5,517 nucleotides of DNA from Ferroglobus sp. GTDB taxonomy: Archaea > Halobacteriota > Archaeoglobi > Archaeoglobales > Archaeoglobaceae. The DNA lies in the NCBI GenBank assembly GCA_015523665.1, contig WAJX01000018.1, positions 1 to 5,517 on the forward strand, read 5' to 3'. Positions 1 through 5,517 of the stretch are shown in pieces; position 1 is the stretch's first letter; each line of letters starts with the position of its first letter. The notes under the pieces are model-generated. The model worked only from the letters and a program-made list of their open reading frames with translations. It did not search any database and was not told where the DNA came from. The translations under genes and the position numbers were made by a program.

Positions 1-1225
1 CTTTCTCTCTGAGGAGATTATTTCTTTTCTCATTGATTACTTCAAGTTTATTTTTTAATGATATTAATTCATCTCTCAAATCTCTGTTTCTTTCATCAGC
101 TTGAGAGAGCTTTCTCATCAGAAAATCTAACTGACTTTCGAGATTTTTTATAGTCTCTTCAACACTGATTTTTTGTAATAGAAGTTTTTCAATCTCTTTT
201 CTAATTGAGTTGATTTCGTCTTTAAGCTTCGATATTTCAACAAGCAGATTGAATTTCTCCTCTTCAAGTTTTTTGATCTCTTTTTTGTAAAATTCTCCTT
301 CTCTTCTTGCTGATTCTAATTCTGATATAGTAAGAGTTAATTCTTCCTGCAATTCTTTAAACCTTTCATCTGTTTTTTCTGAAATTTTTTTTGTAATCCC
401 TTCGAGTTTGTAGTTTAATTCCTCAACACTCTTTTTTACCTTAAGGAGCTTATGTATAGTTTCATCCTTTTCTCTTTCCAGAGTCGTAATGTCTCTTTTA
501 ATTTTCTCTACTCTTTTTAAGAGATCTATTCTTTTATGAGCCAACAATTCTTTCTCCATTACTTTTTTTTCTTCAATCAACCTTTTATATCTCAACGCCT
601 CATCTTTATCTTTTTCGAGTTGTTTAAGCCGAGATTCAACTTCAATCAGTATCGTATTAATCCTATCTATATTTTCTTTCACAGTTTCCAACTCTTGAAT
701 TGCCTTCTCTTTTTTTTCATCAAACTCCGAAATTCCTGAAATATCGTCGATTATCTTTCTTCTTTGAAAAGGTGTCATTTCGACTATCCTAGTAATGTCT
801 CCTTGCATTATGATGTTGAGCGAATCCTCAAAAATTCCAGCTTTTTCCAAAATCCTATGAATTTCATTTAAAGAGCATTGCTTTTTATTGATATAATAAT
901 AGCTGTAATATCCCTTATCTGTAATCTTTACCTTTCTCGTTATTGCAATCTCCTTATCATCAGCTATATTTTCGCAGTCATCAAAAACTATTGTTACCTC
1001 AGCCTCTTTTTTATCCGAGGCGTTATGAATTAGATCCGTCAATCTATCAGCTCTCAAAGCTTTGGTAGATGAGGATAATCCAAGACAAAAAAGGATAGAA
1101 TCAATTATATTTGATTTTCCACTACCATTAGGACCGCTTATGACTGTAAATCCTTTTTCAAAAGGTATCTCAGTTTTTTTCCTAAAAGATTTAAAATTTC
1201 TTAGTTCAATCTTTTTTATATGCAT
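1..1225 (-). CDS. smc: Chromosome segregation SMC ATPase, N-terminal part (runs off the left edge)
   Basis: SMC proteins form ring-shaped dimeric ATPases that entrap and compact DNA during chromosome organisation and segregation. The visible 408 codons cover the N-terminal head and the start of the long coiled coil. Residues 1-14 are the typical opening (MHIKKIELRNFKSF). The Walker A is GPNGSGKSN at residues 31-39. It is followed by an SMC-type stretch (ILFCLGL) and the Arg-loop region ALRADRLTDLI around residues 56-66, with R58 the likely R-loop arginine. The Q-loop is MQGD at 140-143 (Q141), followed by the family block ending RRKIIDDISGISEFDEKKEKA at about 155-175. From about residue 175 to the edge it is continuous Lys/Glu-rich coiled coil; hinge, signature motif and Walker B lie outside. 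Rad50 is unlikely because the Q-loop block is SMC-type. The ATG at 1225 sits 3 bases after the upstream stop with no good Shine-Dalgarno nearby, so translation is probably coupled. No frame break is seen. Confidence 0.95.
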   Translation of the reverse strand, partial: MHIKKIELRNFKSFRKKTEIPFEKGFTVISGPNGSGKSNIIDSILFCLGLSSSTKALRADRLTDLIHNASDKKEAEVTIVFDDCENIADDKEIAITRKVKITDKGYYSYYYINKKQCSLNEIHRILEKAGIFEDSLNIIMQGDITRIVEMTPFQRRKIIDDISGISEFDEKKEKAIQELETVKENIDRINTILIEVESRLKQLEKDKDEALRYKRLIEEKKVMEKELLAHKRIDLLKRVEKIKRDITTLEREKDETIHKLLKVKKSVEELNYKLEGITKKISEKTDERFKELQEELTLTISELESARREGEFYKKEIKKLEEEKFNLLVEISKLKDEINSIRKEIEKLLLQKISVEETIKNLESQLDFLMRKLSQADERNRDLRDELISLKNKLEVINEKRNNLLREK

Positions 1226-1228
1226 AGT

Positions 1229-1552
1229 TCAGTCGCATATTATTATGTCATCCTTTTTATCTTCGCCGACCTCTCTAACCTCTTTAACCTCATTTTCCTT
1301 AGATATAATTGATTTTAGATAAAGAATTTCATCCATAAGACTCTCAACAGTTTTAGACAGCTCAACAACTTTAGATTCAAAGTTTTTTAGTTTCTCAAAC
1401 TTCTCTTCAAATCCCTTGCTAATCTCTTTAAAGATCTCTGATTTTAACTCTTCAACATTCATCTCAGCAATCTTTTTCAGCTCTTCGATCTTCTTTTCCT
1501 TTTCAACAAGCTTTCTTTCAAGTCTTTCAATTATAATGTCCCTTTCTGACAT
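1229..1552 (-). CDS. Small coiled-coil protein of unknown function, upstream of and probably cotranscribed with smc
   Basis: I do not recognise a named family. The 107-residue product is soluble, highly charged and almost wholly helical, with no signal peptide or membrane segment. Two coiled-coil stretches are visible. The first, residues 6-28, has hydrophobics at 8, 11, 15, 22 and 25. The second is an unbroken heptad register with hydrophobics at 55, 58, 62, 65, 69, 72, 76, 79 and 83 (L, F, V, L, V, L, I, L, I). A charged tail (84-102) ends in DDIIICD. The stop at 1229-1231 is 3 bases before the smc ATG, so the two genes almost certainly share a transcript. It is too short for a ScpA kleisin and lacks a winged-helix look, so it is not ScpA or ScpB. 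A role as an SMC accessory or assembly factor is inference from position and fold only. The start has no Shine-Dalgarno but lies just below a TATA box, fitting a near-leaderless mRNA. Confidence 0.8.
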   Translation of the reverse strand: MSERDIIIERLERKLVEKEKKIEELKKIAEMNVEELKSEIFKEISKGFEEKFEKLKNFESKVVELSKTVESLMDEILYLKSIISKENEVKEVREVGEDKKDDIIICD

Positions 1553-1577
1553 CTAAACAAAATTGGAGAACTTCCTT

Positions 1578-1589
1578 AATATATTTTTC
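1578..1589 (-). promoter_or_regulatory. Predicted TATA-box promoter of the coiled-coil gene and smc
   Basis: Read on the minus strand this is AAAAATATATTA, preceded by a purine-rich stretch (CCAG then A) that could serve as a BRE. Archaeal transcription normally starts about 25 bases downstream of the TATA centre, which puts the start near 1557-1559. That is only about 5-7 bases before the ATG at 1552. The lack of a Shine-Dalgarno upstream of that ATG agrees with a leaderless or near-leaderless transcript. This is inferred from spacing alone. Confidence 0.55.
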
Positions 1590-1643
1590 TGGAAGCTGAT
1601 ATACGCACTTGTTTACATTTTTAAAAAATTCTACAAATTTTCT

Positions 1644-1656
1644 TTACAATTTGTAA
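1644..1656. promoter_or_regulatory. Perfect 13-base dyad, candidate metalloregulator operator of copA
   Basis: The sequence TTACAATTTGTAA is a perfect 6-1-6 inverted repeat just upstream of the proposed copA TATA box. Its core, TACA-N3-TGTA, resembles the TACA-N2-TGTA cop box bound by CopY-type (BlaI/MecI family) repressors of bacterial copper ATPase genes, but the spacing differs by one base. Related half-sites lie further upstream: TTTACATTT at 1612-1620, 31 bases (about three helical turns) from TTTACAATTT at 1643-1652, and CTACAAATTTT at 1631-1641. No regulator gene lies in the window, so the binding protein is unknown. The region is AT-rich, so chance is possible. Confidence 0.45.
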
Positions 1657-1660
1657 GAAA

Positions 1661-1672
1661 TTAGGTATATTA
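1661..1672 (+). promoter_or_regulatory. Predicted TATA-box promoter of copA
   Basis: The stretch TTAGGTATATTA contains a TATA-like core (TATATTA, about 1666-1672) preceded by a purine run (GTAAGAAA, 1653-1660) that could be the BRE. A start about 25 bases downstream would fall near 1692-1696, just before the GAGGAG at 1699 and 12-16 bases before the leader ATG at 1708. The dyad at 1644-1656 abuts or overlaps the BRE, so a protein bound there could affect TBP/TFB loading. Confidence 0.5.
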
Positions 1673-1698
1673 ACCTCTAAACAAATAAATAAAAAATT

Positions 1699-1704
1699 GA
1701 GGAG
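1699..1704 (+). promoter_or_regulatory. Strong Shine-Dalgarno in the copA leader
   Basis: GAGGAG is a strong match to the anti-Shine-Dalgarno end of archaeal 16S rRNA. It lies 3 bases before the ATG at 1708 but 32 bases before the copA ATG, which is too far to serve copA directly. It is the main reason to take the short leader ORF seriously. Confidence 0.5.
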
Positions 1705-1707
1705 TAG

Positions 1708-1740
1708 ATGTTAAGAAAAAAGTATAGGGTGGACTTATGA
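1708..1740 (+). CDS. Possible 10-residue leader peptide overlapping the copA start
   Basis: An ATG preceded by GAGGAG opens a frame of ten codons, [10 protein letters not shown], closed by a TGA at 1738-1740. That stop overlaps the copA ATG (1737-1739) in the classic ATGA arrangement that allows translational coupling. The peptide is basic and contains no Cys, His or Met beyond the start, so it does not look like a metal sensor itself. Its role, if any, would be to deliver or gate ribosomes at copA. The Shine-Dalgarno spacing of 3 bases is shorter than usual, and a frame this short can arise by chance, so it remains a candidate. Confidence 0.35.
   Translation: MLRKKYRVDL
1727..1732 (+). promoter_or_regulatory. 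Probable copA ribosome binding site
   Basis: GGGTGG includes GGTG, a four-base match to the GGAGGTGAT consensus, 5 bases before the ATG at 1737. It lies inside the leader ORF. An in-frame TAG at 1725-1727 and the absence of any start codon between it and 1737 fix the ATG at 1737 as the earliest possible start. Confidence 0.5.
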
Positions 1741-4202
1741 GGGAAGAAAGAATTAAAATTACTGGAATGAGTTGTGCAACATGTGTTAAAGCAATAGAAA
1801 CAAGTCTAAAGGATTTAGATGGAGTTGAAGATGTTAATGTTAATCTTGCAACTGAATCAGCTTTGGTTAAGTTTGATCCATCTAAAGTCAGTTTTGAAAA
1901 GATAGTCAAAACGATTGAAAGTATAGGATATGGTGTTGCCGAGATTGATACTGGCAAAAGGAATAATGAGAACATTAAAGCTGTTACCGTAAAGATAGGT
2001 GGGATGACGTGTGCTTCATGTGCTAAAACGATCGAGATTGTTATTAATGAGTTAAATGGAGTTGAAGATGTTAATGTTAATCTTGCAACTGAATCAGCAC
2101 GTATTGTTTATGATGCCAATGTTGTAGATTTAGAAGAGATAAAAAGAGCTATAGAGGAAATAGGATATAAATTCCTTGGAATTACATCTTTACAAGAGCA
2201 AAAGAAGAGAGGTATAGGGGTTGATGAAAGAAGAGAAGAAGAGCTAAAACTTATAAAAGAGATGAAGAAAAGGTTATTTTTTGCAGTCTCTATTGGGATA
2301 ATATTACTCTTCCTACAGTATGGTAGATATGTAGGATTGCCAGAAATACCGTATAACAGCTTAATACAATTCGTTCTTGCAACACCTGTAATGCTCTATT
2401 CTGGAAAGGGCATGTTTACAGCTGCTATAAGAGCTTTAAGCCATAAAATGCTGAATATGGATGTTATGTATTCAATGGGTGTTGGCTCAGCTTATATTGC
2501 AAGCGTATTTTCCACTATAGGTTTTCTTCCAAAAGATTATCTATTTTATGAGACATCTGTTATACTTTTAGCTTTTCTATTAATCGGTAGAACTCTTGAG
2601 AGTATAGCTAAAGGTAAAACGAGTGAAGCTATAAAGAAGTTAATGGGTTTGCAAGCAAAAACTGCTGTTGTTATTAGAGATGGTAGAGAAATTGAAGTGC
2701 CAATAGAAGATGTTAAAGTCGGAGATGTCGTTATAGTAAAACCTGGAGAGAAGATCCCGGTTGATGGAGTTGTTGTTGAAGGAGAGAGTTACGTTGATGA
2801 ATCAATGATTACCGGGGAACCAATCCCATCATTTAAAAAAGAAGGAGATGAGGTTGTTGGAGCAACTATTAATAAAAATGGTGTTTTAAAAATAAAAGCG
2901 AAAAGAGTTGGTAGTGATACACTTCTAGCTCAAATAATTAGACTTGTTGAAGAAGCTATGGGAAGTAAACCTCCTATTCAGAGGCTTGCAGATAAAATTG
3001 TTTCATATTTCATACCGGTTGTTTTAACAATAGCCATAATATCTTTTATCTACTGGTATTTCATAGCTAACATACCGATATTTGCATTTACAACATTGGT
3101 AGCTGTACTTGTTATAGCTTGTCCGTGTGCTTTTGGTTTAGCAACACCAACAGCTTTAACTGTAGGAATGGGAAAAGGAGCTGAACTGGGGATATTAATA
3201 AAGAATGGTGAAGCTTTAGAAGTAGCTAGAAAAGTTACAACAGTTATCTTCGACAAAACTGGAACGCTTACTAAAGGTAAACCAGAAGTTACAGACATAA
3301 TCGCTTTCAATGGTGATGAAGCAGAAGTGTTAAAGGTTGCAGCCATAGCTGAAAAGCGTAGTGAACATCCTTTAGCTGAAGCGATTATAAAAAAAGCTGA
3401 AAGTGAGAAGATTGATATTTTAGAGCCTGAAAAGTTTGAAATTGTGGCTGGTAAGGGGGTTGTGGCATCTTATAATGGAAATAGGATATTGGTTGGCAAT
3501 AGAGAACTAATGATAGAAAACGGTTTGGTATTGGATAATAAAATAGAGATAATGCTTCAAAATCTAGAAAGAGATGCAAAAACAGCTATACTCATCGCTT
3601 TTAATGGTAAAATTATTGGAACAATTGGAATAGCGGATACTATCAAAGAATCTGCTAGAAAGGCTATAATGGAGTTGCATAAAATGGGGAAGAGAGTTGT
3701 GATGATAACTGGGGATAATGAGAGAACAGCAAAAGCGATAGCTAAAAAGCTGGAGATAGATGGAGTTTTAGCTGAGGTTTTACCCCATCAAAAAGCCGAA
3801 GAGGTGAGAAAGTTACAAGAAAAAGGAGAAGTTGTTGCATTTGTTGGAGATGGAATAAATGATGCTCCAGCATTGGCTCAAGCCGATTTAGGTATAGCTA
3901 TGGGGAGTGGTACAGATATAGCTTTAGAAAGTGGGGATATAGTTTTAATGAGAGATGATCTTAAAGATGTGGTTGCTGCAATACAGTTGAGTGAGAAGAC
4001 GTTAAATAAGATAAAACAAAACCTCTTTTGGGCGATGATATACAATACAATACTGATCCCAATAGCTGCGGGTATTCTTTATCCTGTTTCAGGATTGATT
4101 TTCAGACCAGAATGGGCTGGAATGGCAATGGCTCTTAGCAGTGTTAGTGTTGTAACTAACTCGTTGTTTATGAAGAGGTATGTGCCACCGATTAAAAAAT
4201 AA
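1737..4202 (+). CDS. copA: Cu(+)-exporting P1B-type ATPase with two N-terminal metal-binding domains
   Basis: This membrane pump uses ATP to move Cu(+) out of the cytoplasm for copper tolerance. The 821 residues are complete. Heavy-metal-associated domains sit at about 5-70 (GMSCATC, Cys13/Cys16) and 83-149 (GMTCASC, Cys92/Cys95). Eight membrane segments follow at about 178-195, 207-223, 241-261, 268-285, 422-442, 447-470, 763-783 and 790-812. The actuator TGE is at 359-361, the transport CPC at 462-464 and the phosphorylation DKTGT at 506-510 (Asp506). N-domain residues are SEHP at 542-545, GKG at 572-574 and Asn588. The hinge motifs are TGDN at 658-661 and GDGINDAP at 704-711. CPC, the YN at 769-770 and the M-A-L-S-S element at 798-802 together mark the Cu(+) subgroup. 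Unlike my recollection of Archaeoglobus fulgidus CopA, no metal-binding domain follows the last helix. No CopZ chaperone or regulator is adjacent. The gene reads from its own promoter, divergent from the smc pair. Confidence 0.97.
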   Translation: MREERIKITGMSCATCVKAIETSLKDLDGVEDVNVNLATESALVKFDPSKVSFEKIVKTIESIGYGVAEIDTGKRNNENIKAVTVKIGGMTCASCAKTIEIVINELNGVEDVNVNLATESARIVYDANVVDLEEIKRAIEEIGYKFLGITSLQEQKKRGIGVDERREEELKLIKEMKKRLFFAVSIGIILLFLQYGRYVGLPEIPYNSLIQFVLATPVMLYSGKGMFTAAIRALSHKMLNMDVMYSMGVGSAYIASVFSTIGFLPKDYLFYETSVILLAFLLIGRTLESIAKGKTSEAIKKLMGLQAKTAVVIRDGREIEVPIEDVKVGDVVIVKPGEKIPVDGVVVEGESYVDESMITGEPIPSFKKEGDEVVGATINKNGVLKIKAKRVGSDTLLAQIIRLVEEAMGSKPPIQRLADKIVSYFIPVVLTIAIISFIYWYFIANIPIFAFTTLVAVLVIACPCAFGLATPTALTVGMGKGAELGILIKNGEALEVARKVTTVIFDKTGTLTKGKPEVTDIIAFNGDEAEVLKVAAIAEKRSEHPLAEAIIKKAESEKIDILEPEKFEIVAGKGVVASYNGNRILVGNRELMIENGLVLDNKIEIMLQNLERDAKTAILIAFNGKIIGTIGIADTIKESARKAIMELHKMGKRVVMITGDNERTAKAIAKKLEIDGVLAEVLPHQKAEEVRKLQEKGEVVAFVGDGINDAPALAQADLGIAMGSGTDIALESGDIVLMRDDLKDVVAAIQLSEKTLNKIKQNLFWAMIYNTILIPIAAGILYPVSGLIFRPEWAGMAMALSSVSVVTNSLFMKRYVPPIKK
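1819..1861 (+). repeat. 43-base perfect direct repeat, copy 1 (first metal-binding domain)
   Basis: This stretch encodes [14 protein letters not shown] plus partial end codons (residues 28-42) in the first metal-binding domain. It is identical base for base to 2056-2098. The bases immediately outside both ends differ, so the identity stops sharply. The offset is 237 bases (79 codons), keeping the same reading frame and the same place in each domain fold. Confidence 0.95.
2056..2098 (+). repeat. 43-base perfect direct repeat, copy 2 (second metal-binding domain)
   Basis: This is the partner of 1819-1861, at residues 107-121. The rest of the two domains differs widely (for example TSLKDL versus IVINEL before it, and LVKFDPSK versus RIVYDANV after it). 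The exact identity including third codon positions therefore suggests recent gene conversion or slippage rather than protein-level conservation alone. Confidence 0.95.
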
Positions 4203-4203
4203 A
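4194..4203 (-). terminator. Possible oligo-T terminator of aspS
   Basis: On the aspS strand, one base after the TAA, the sequence reads TTTATTTTTT, a U-rich tract of the kind that serves as an intrinsic terminator in archaea without a hairpin. It lies across the last codons and stop of the convergent copA gene, so aspS transcripts probably end with a short antisense overlap with copA mRNA. For copA itself the only downstream T-rich candidate is a weaker pyrimidine stretch at about 4241-4262, inside aspS. Confidence 0.4.
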
Positions 4204-4204
4204 G

Positions 4205-5500
4205 TTAGGGAACTAATCTGTGCCTATCTCTTGGAAAGAGTGTAGCTTCTCTTATATTTCTTAGATTTAGCATTGCCATCAATAGTCTTTCAAGTCCTAA
4301 TCCCCAACCTGCATGTGGGGGCATACCATATTTAAAAGCTTCTAAGTAAAATGCAAAACTTTCTGGGTTGAGATCTTGCTCGTTCATTCTCTCAACGAGA
4401 AGATCATATTTATGGATTCTCTGAGCTCCACTTGCAAGTTCAAGAGAGCCATACATTAAGTCAAAGCTTTTCGAAATCTCTGGCTTATTATCATACGGCA
4501 TGGCATAGAATGGTTTAATTTTTGTGGGCCAATCAACTATGAAATAATAACCATCAAACTCCTCGCCAAGAATTTTTAAAGCAGATGTGGAGAGATCTTC
4601 TCCCCACTCTATACTTTCCCTTCTTTCAATAATTTCAATAGCCTCATCGTATTTAACTCTCTCAAAAGGTAACTCTGGAATAGAAATAGACAAATTTGTA
4701 TCAATTCTCTCAATAAATTTTTCACATCTCTCACTAATTTTTTCATGAATTCTGAGTATCAATTCTTCTAAATATCTCATAACTCCTTCATGATCTGTGA
4801 AGCTAACCTCTATATCTATTGATATAGCTTCGTTCAAATGTCTTACAGTATCATGTTCTTCAGCTCTAAAAATCGGACCTATTTCAAAAACTCTATCAAA
4901 TCCAGCAGACATTAGAGTTTGTTTATATAACTGAGGACTCTGGTTTAAGAAAGCCTCTCTTTCAAAATAGCTTATTGGGAATAGTTCAGTCCCACCCTCA
5001 GTTGCAGTTGAAACGATTTTTGGAGTGTGAACTTCAACGAATCCGTGTTGATGGAAAAAATCTCTAATAACATTTAAAACTTCACTTCTAATTCTGAAAA
5101 TCGAATTTATTCTCAATTTTCTCAAATCTAGAAAACGATGATTTAGCCTAGTATCGAGATCAGCTTTAACCTTTTCAGTGACATCAAGAGGTAATGGGGT
5201 TTCCGCTTCGTTCAATATTTCGAGTTCTGATGGAATTATTTCAAACCCATTCGGAGCTTTACTTTCTTCTTTTACAACTCCTTTAACTCTTACAACACTC
5301 TCTCTCTTAATTTTCCTAGCTTTTTTAAATATCTCCTTACTAACAACCTTCTTTGGCAATGTTATCTGAGCAAATCCTTCTCTGTCTCTTAAGATAAGGA
5401 ATAGCAATCCCCCAAGATCTCTTATTTCATGAATCCATCCGTAAAGTTCTATTTCTTTACCAAAATCCTCAACACCTATCTCCGCAGTTAATTTCCTCAT
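4205..5500 (-). CDS. aspS: Archaeal-type aspartyl-tRNA synthetase, probably non-discriminating (Asp/Asn)
   Basis: This class IIb cytoplasmic synthetase attaches aspartate to tRNA. The 431 residues match the usual archaeal/eukaryotic-type length and lack the bacterial GAD insertion. The N-terminal OB-fold anticodon-binding domain covers about 1-105 ([12 protein letters not shown] at 20-31). The catalytic domain has motif 1 at about 136-163 (ending HTPKIV), the [11 protein letters not shown] loop at 165-175, QSPQLYKQ at 187-194, motif 2 around [14 protein letters not shown] at 211-224 and motif 3 at [10 protein letters not shown], 398-407. The C-terminus is the family-typical [11 protein letters not shown]. 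His24 and Pro83 occupy the positions where discriminating Thermococcus AspRS has Trp and Lys, so it may also charge tRNA(Asn) with Asp for later amidation by GatCAB. AsnRS is less likely because of the overall AspRS-type motifs. The ATG at 5500 is supported by a good ribosome binding site. Its stop is 2 bases from the convergent copA stop. Confidence 0.96.
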   Translation of the reverse strand: MRKLTAEIGVEDFGKEIELYGWIHEIRDLGGLLFLILRDREGFAQITLPKKVVSKEIFKKARKIKRESVVRVKGVVKEESKAPNGFEIIPSELEILNEAETPLPLDVTEKVKADLDTRLNHRFLDLRKLRINSIFRIRSEVLNVIRDFFHQHGFVEVHTPKIVSTATEGGTELFPISYFEREAFLNQSPQLYKQTLMSAGFDRVFEIGPIFRAEEHDTVRHLNEAISIDIEVSFTDHEGVMRYLEELILRIHEKISERCEKFIERIDTNLSISIPELPFERVKYDEAIEIIERRESIEWGEDLSTSALKILGEEFDGYYFIVDWPTKIKPFYAMPYDNKPEISKSFDLMYGSLELASGAQRIHKYDLLVERMNEQDLNPESFAFYLEAFKYGMPPHAGWGLGLERLLMAMLNLRNIREATLFPRDRHRLVP

Positions 5501-5508
5501 TTCAATCT

Positions 5509-5514
5509 CTCCTC
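5509..5514 (-). promoter_or_regulatory. Ribosome binding site of aspS
   Basis: On the minus strand this is GAGGAG, part of GTTGAGGAGAGATTGAA, and lies 8 bases before the ATG at 5500. It supports that start and shows that aspS mRNA has a leader. The promoter lies beyond the right edge. Confidence 0.8.
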
Positions 5515-5517
5515 AAC

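Noticed and set aside
536..739. Plus-strand open frame rich in Phe, Ile and Asn within the smc region
   Set aside because: It is the complement of the Lys/Glu-rich smc coiled-coil codons. The composition follows from that, and no ribosome binding site or family is evident.
1..1225. Possibility that the partial left-edge gene is Rad50 rather than SMC
   Set aside because: The Walker A context, the ALRADRLTDLI block and the MQGD...RRKIIDDISGISEFDEKK block are SMC-type. Rad50 has a different Q-loop region and usually neighbours mre11.
1062..1322. Plus-strand open frame opposite the smc start and the end of the coiled-coil gene
   Set aside because: It overlaps two well-supported minus-strand genes, including the Walker A codons, and its product is featureless.
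1571..1595. CTTCC...GGAAG inverted repeat flanking the TATA box of the smc pair
   Set aside because: The arms are only 5 bases with a 15-base spacer and do not extend. In an AT-rich promoter this is too weak to call an operator.
1618..1627. TTTTTAAAAA palindrome between the divergent promoters
   Set aside because: It is an AT homopolymer junction expected by chance in this composition. It could not form a stable hairpin and has no matching downstream context for a terminator.
1670..1975. Minus-strand open frame covering the copA start with a hydrophobic product
   Set aside because: It is antisense to the first metal-binding domain of CopA, and its apparent hydrophobicity is the complement of conserved copA codons. 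There is no ribosome site.
3050..3579. Two minus-strand open frames inside copA
   Set aside because: Both are antisense to the transport, phosphorylation and nucleotide-binding regions of CopA, which are fully conserved in the plus frame.
5178..5369. Plus-strand open frame opposite the AspRS N-terminal domain
   Set aside because: It is a shadow of aspS; no independent signal supports it.

Overview
The window looks like chromosomal DNA from a low-GC euryarchaeon, probably a thermophile or hyperthermophile. The evidence is an archaeal-type aspartyl-tRNA synthetase of about 430 residues, an archaeal-style SMC, A/G-rich coding strands, heavy use of AGA/AGG for Arg, and TATA-box-like promoters. 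The AspRS carries the residues linked to non-discriminating archaeal enzymes, which suggests a lineage without AsnRS, such as Archaeoglobales or methanogens, rather than Thermococcales. The SMC head resembles my recollection of Archaeoglobi and related Euryarchaeota. I cannot fix the genus from sequence alone.

Layout: positions 1-1552 hold a minus-strand pair. A 107-residue coiled-coil protein comes first, followed after 3 bases by the N-terminal 408 residues of SMC, which runs off the left edge. A 184-base divergent intergenic region (1553-1736) holds a near-leaderless TATA promoter for the SMC pair, a TATA promoter for copA, a perfect 13-base dyad resembling a CopY/BlaI-type operator, and a possible 10-codon leader ORF with a strong Shine-Dalgarno that ends inside the copA start codon. 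Positions 1737-4202 encode a complete Cu(+)-exporting P1B-type ATPase with two N-terminal metal-binding domains. Two bases beyond its stop lies the stop of aspS, which runs on the minus strand from 5500 to 4205 with its own ribosome binding site at the right edge.

The genes do not form one pathway. The SMC pair concerns chromosome organisation, copA is a copper-detoxification gene with what looks like its own regulated promoter, and aspS is housekeeping. No RNA gene, mobile element or CRISPR array is visible, and I see no clear case for a wholly new system. The points most worth following are the copA leader (dyad plus leader ORF), a 43-base perfect duplication between the two metal-binding domains, the small coiled-coil gene coupled to smc, and the AspRS specificity residues.
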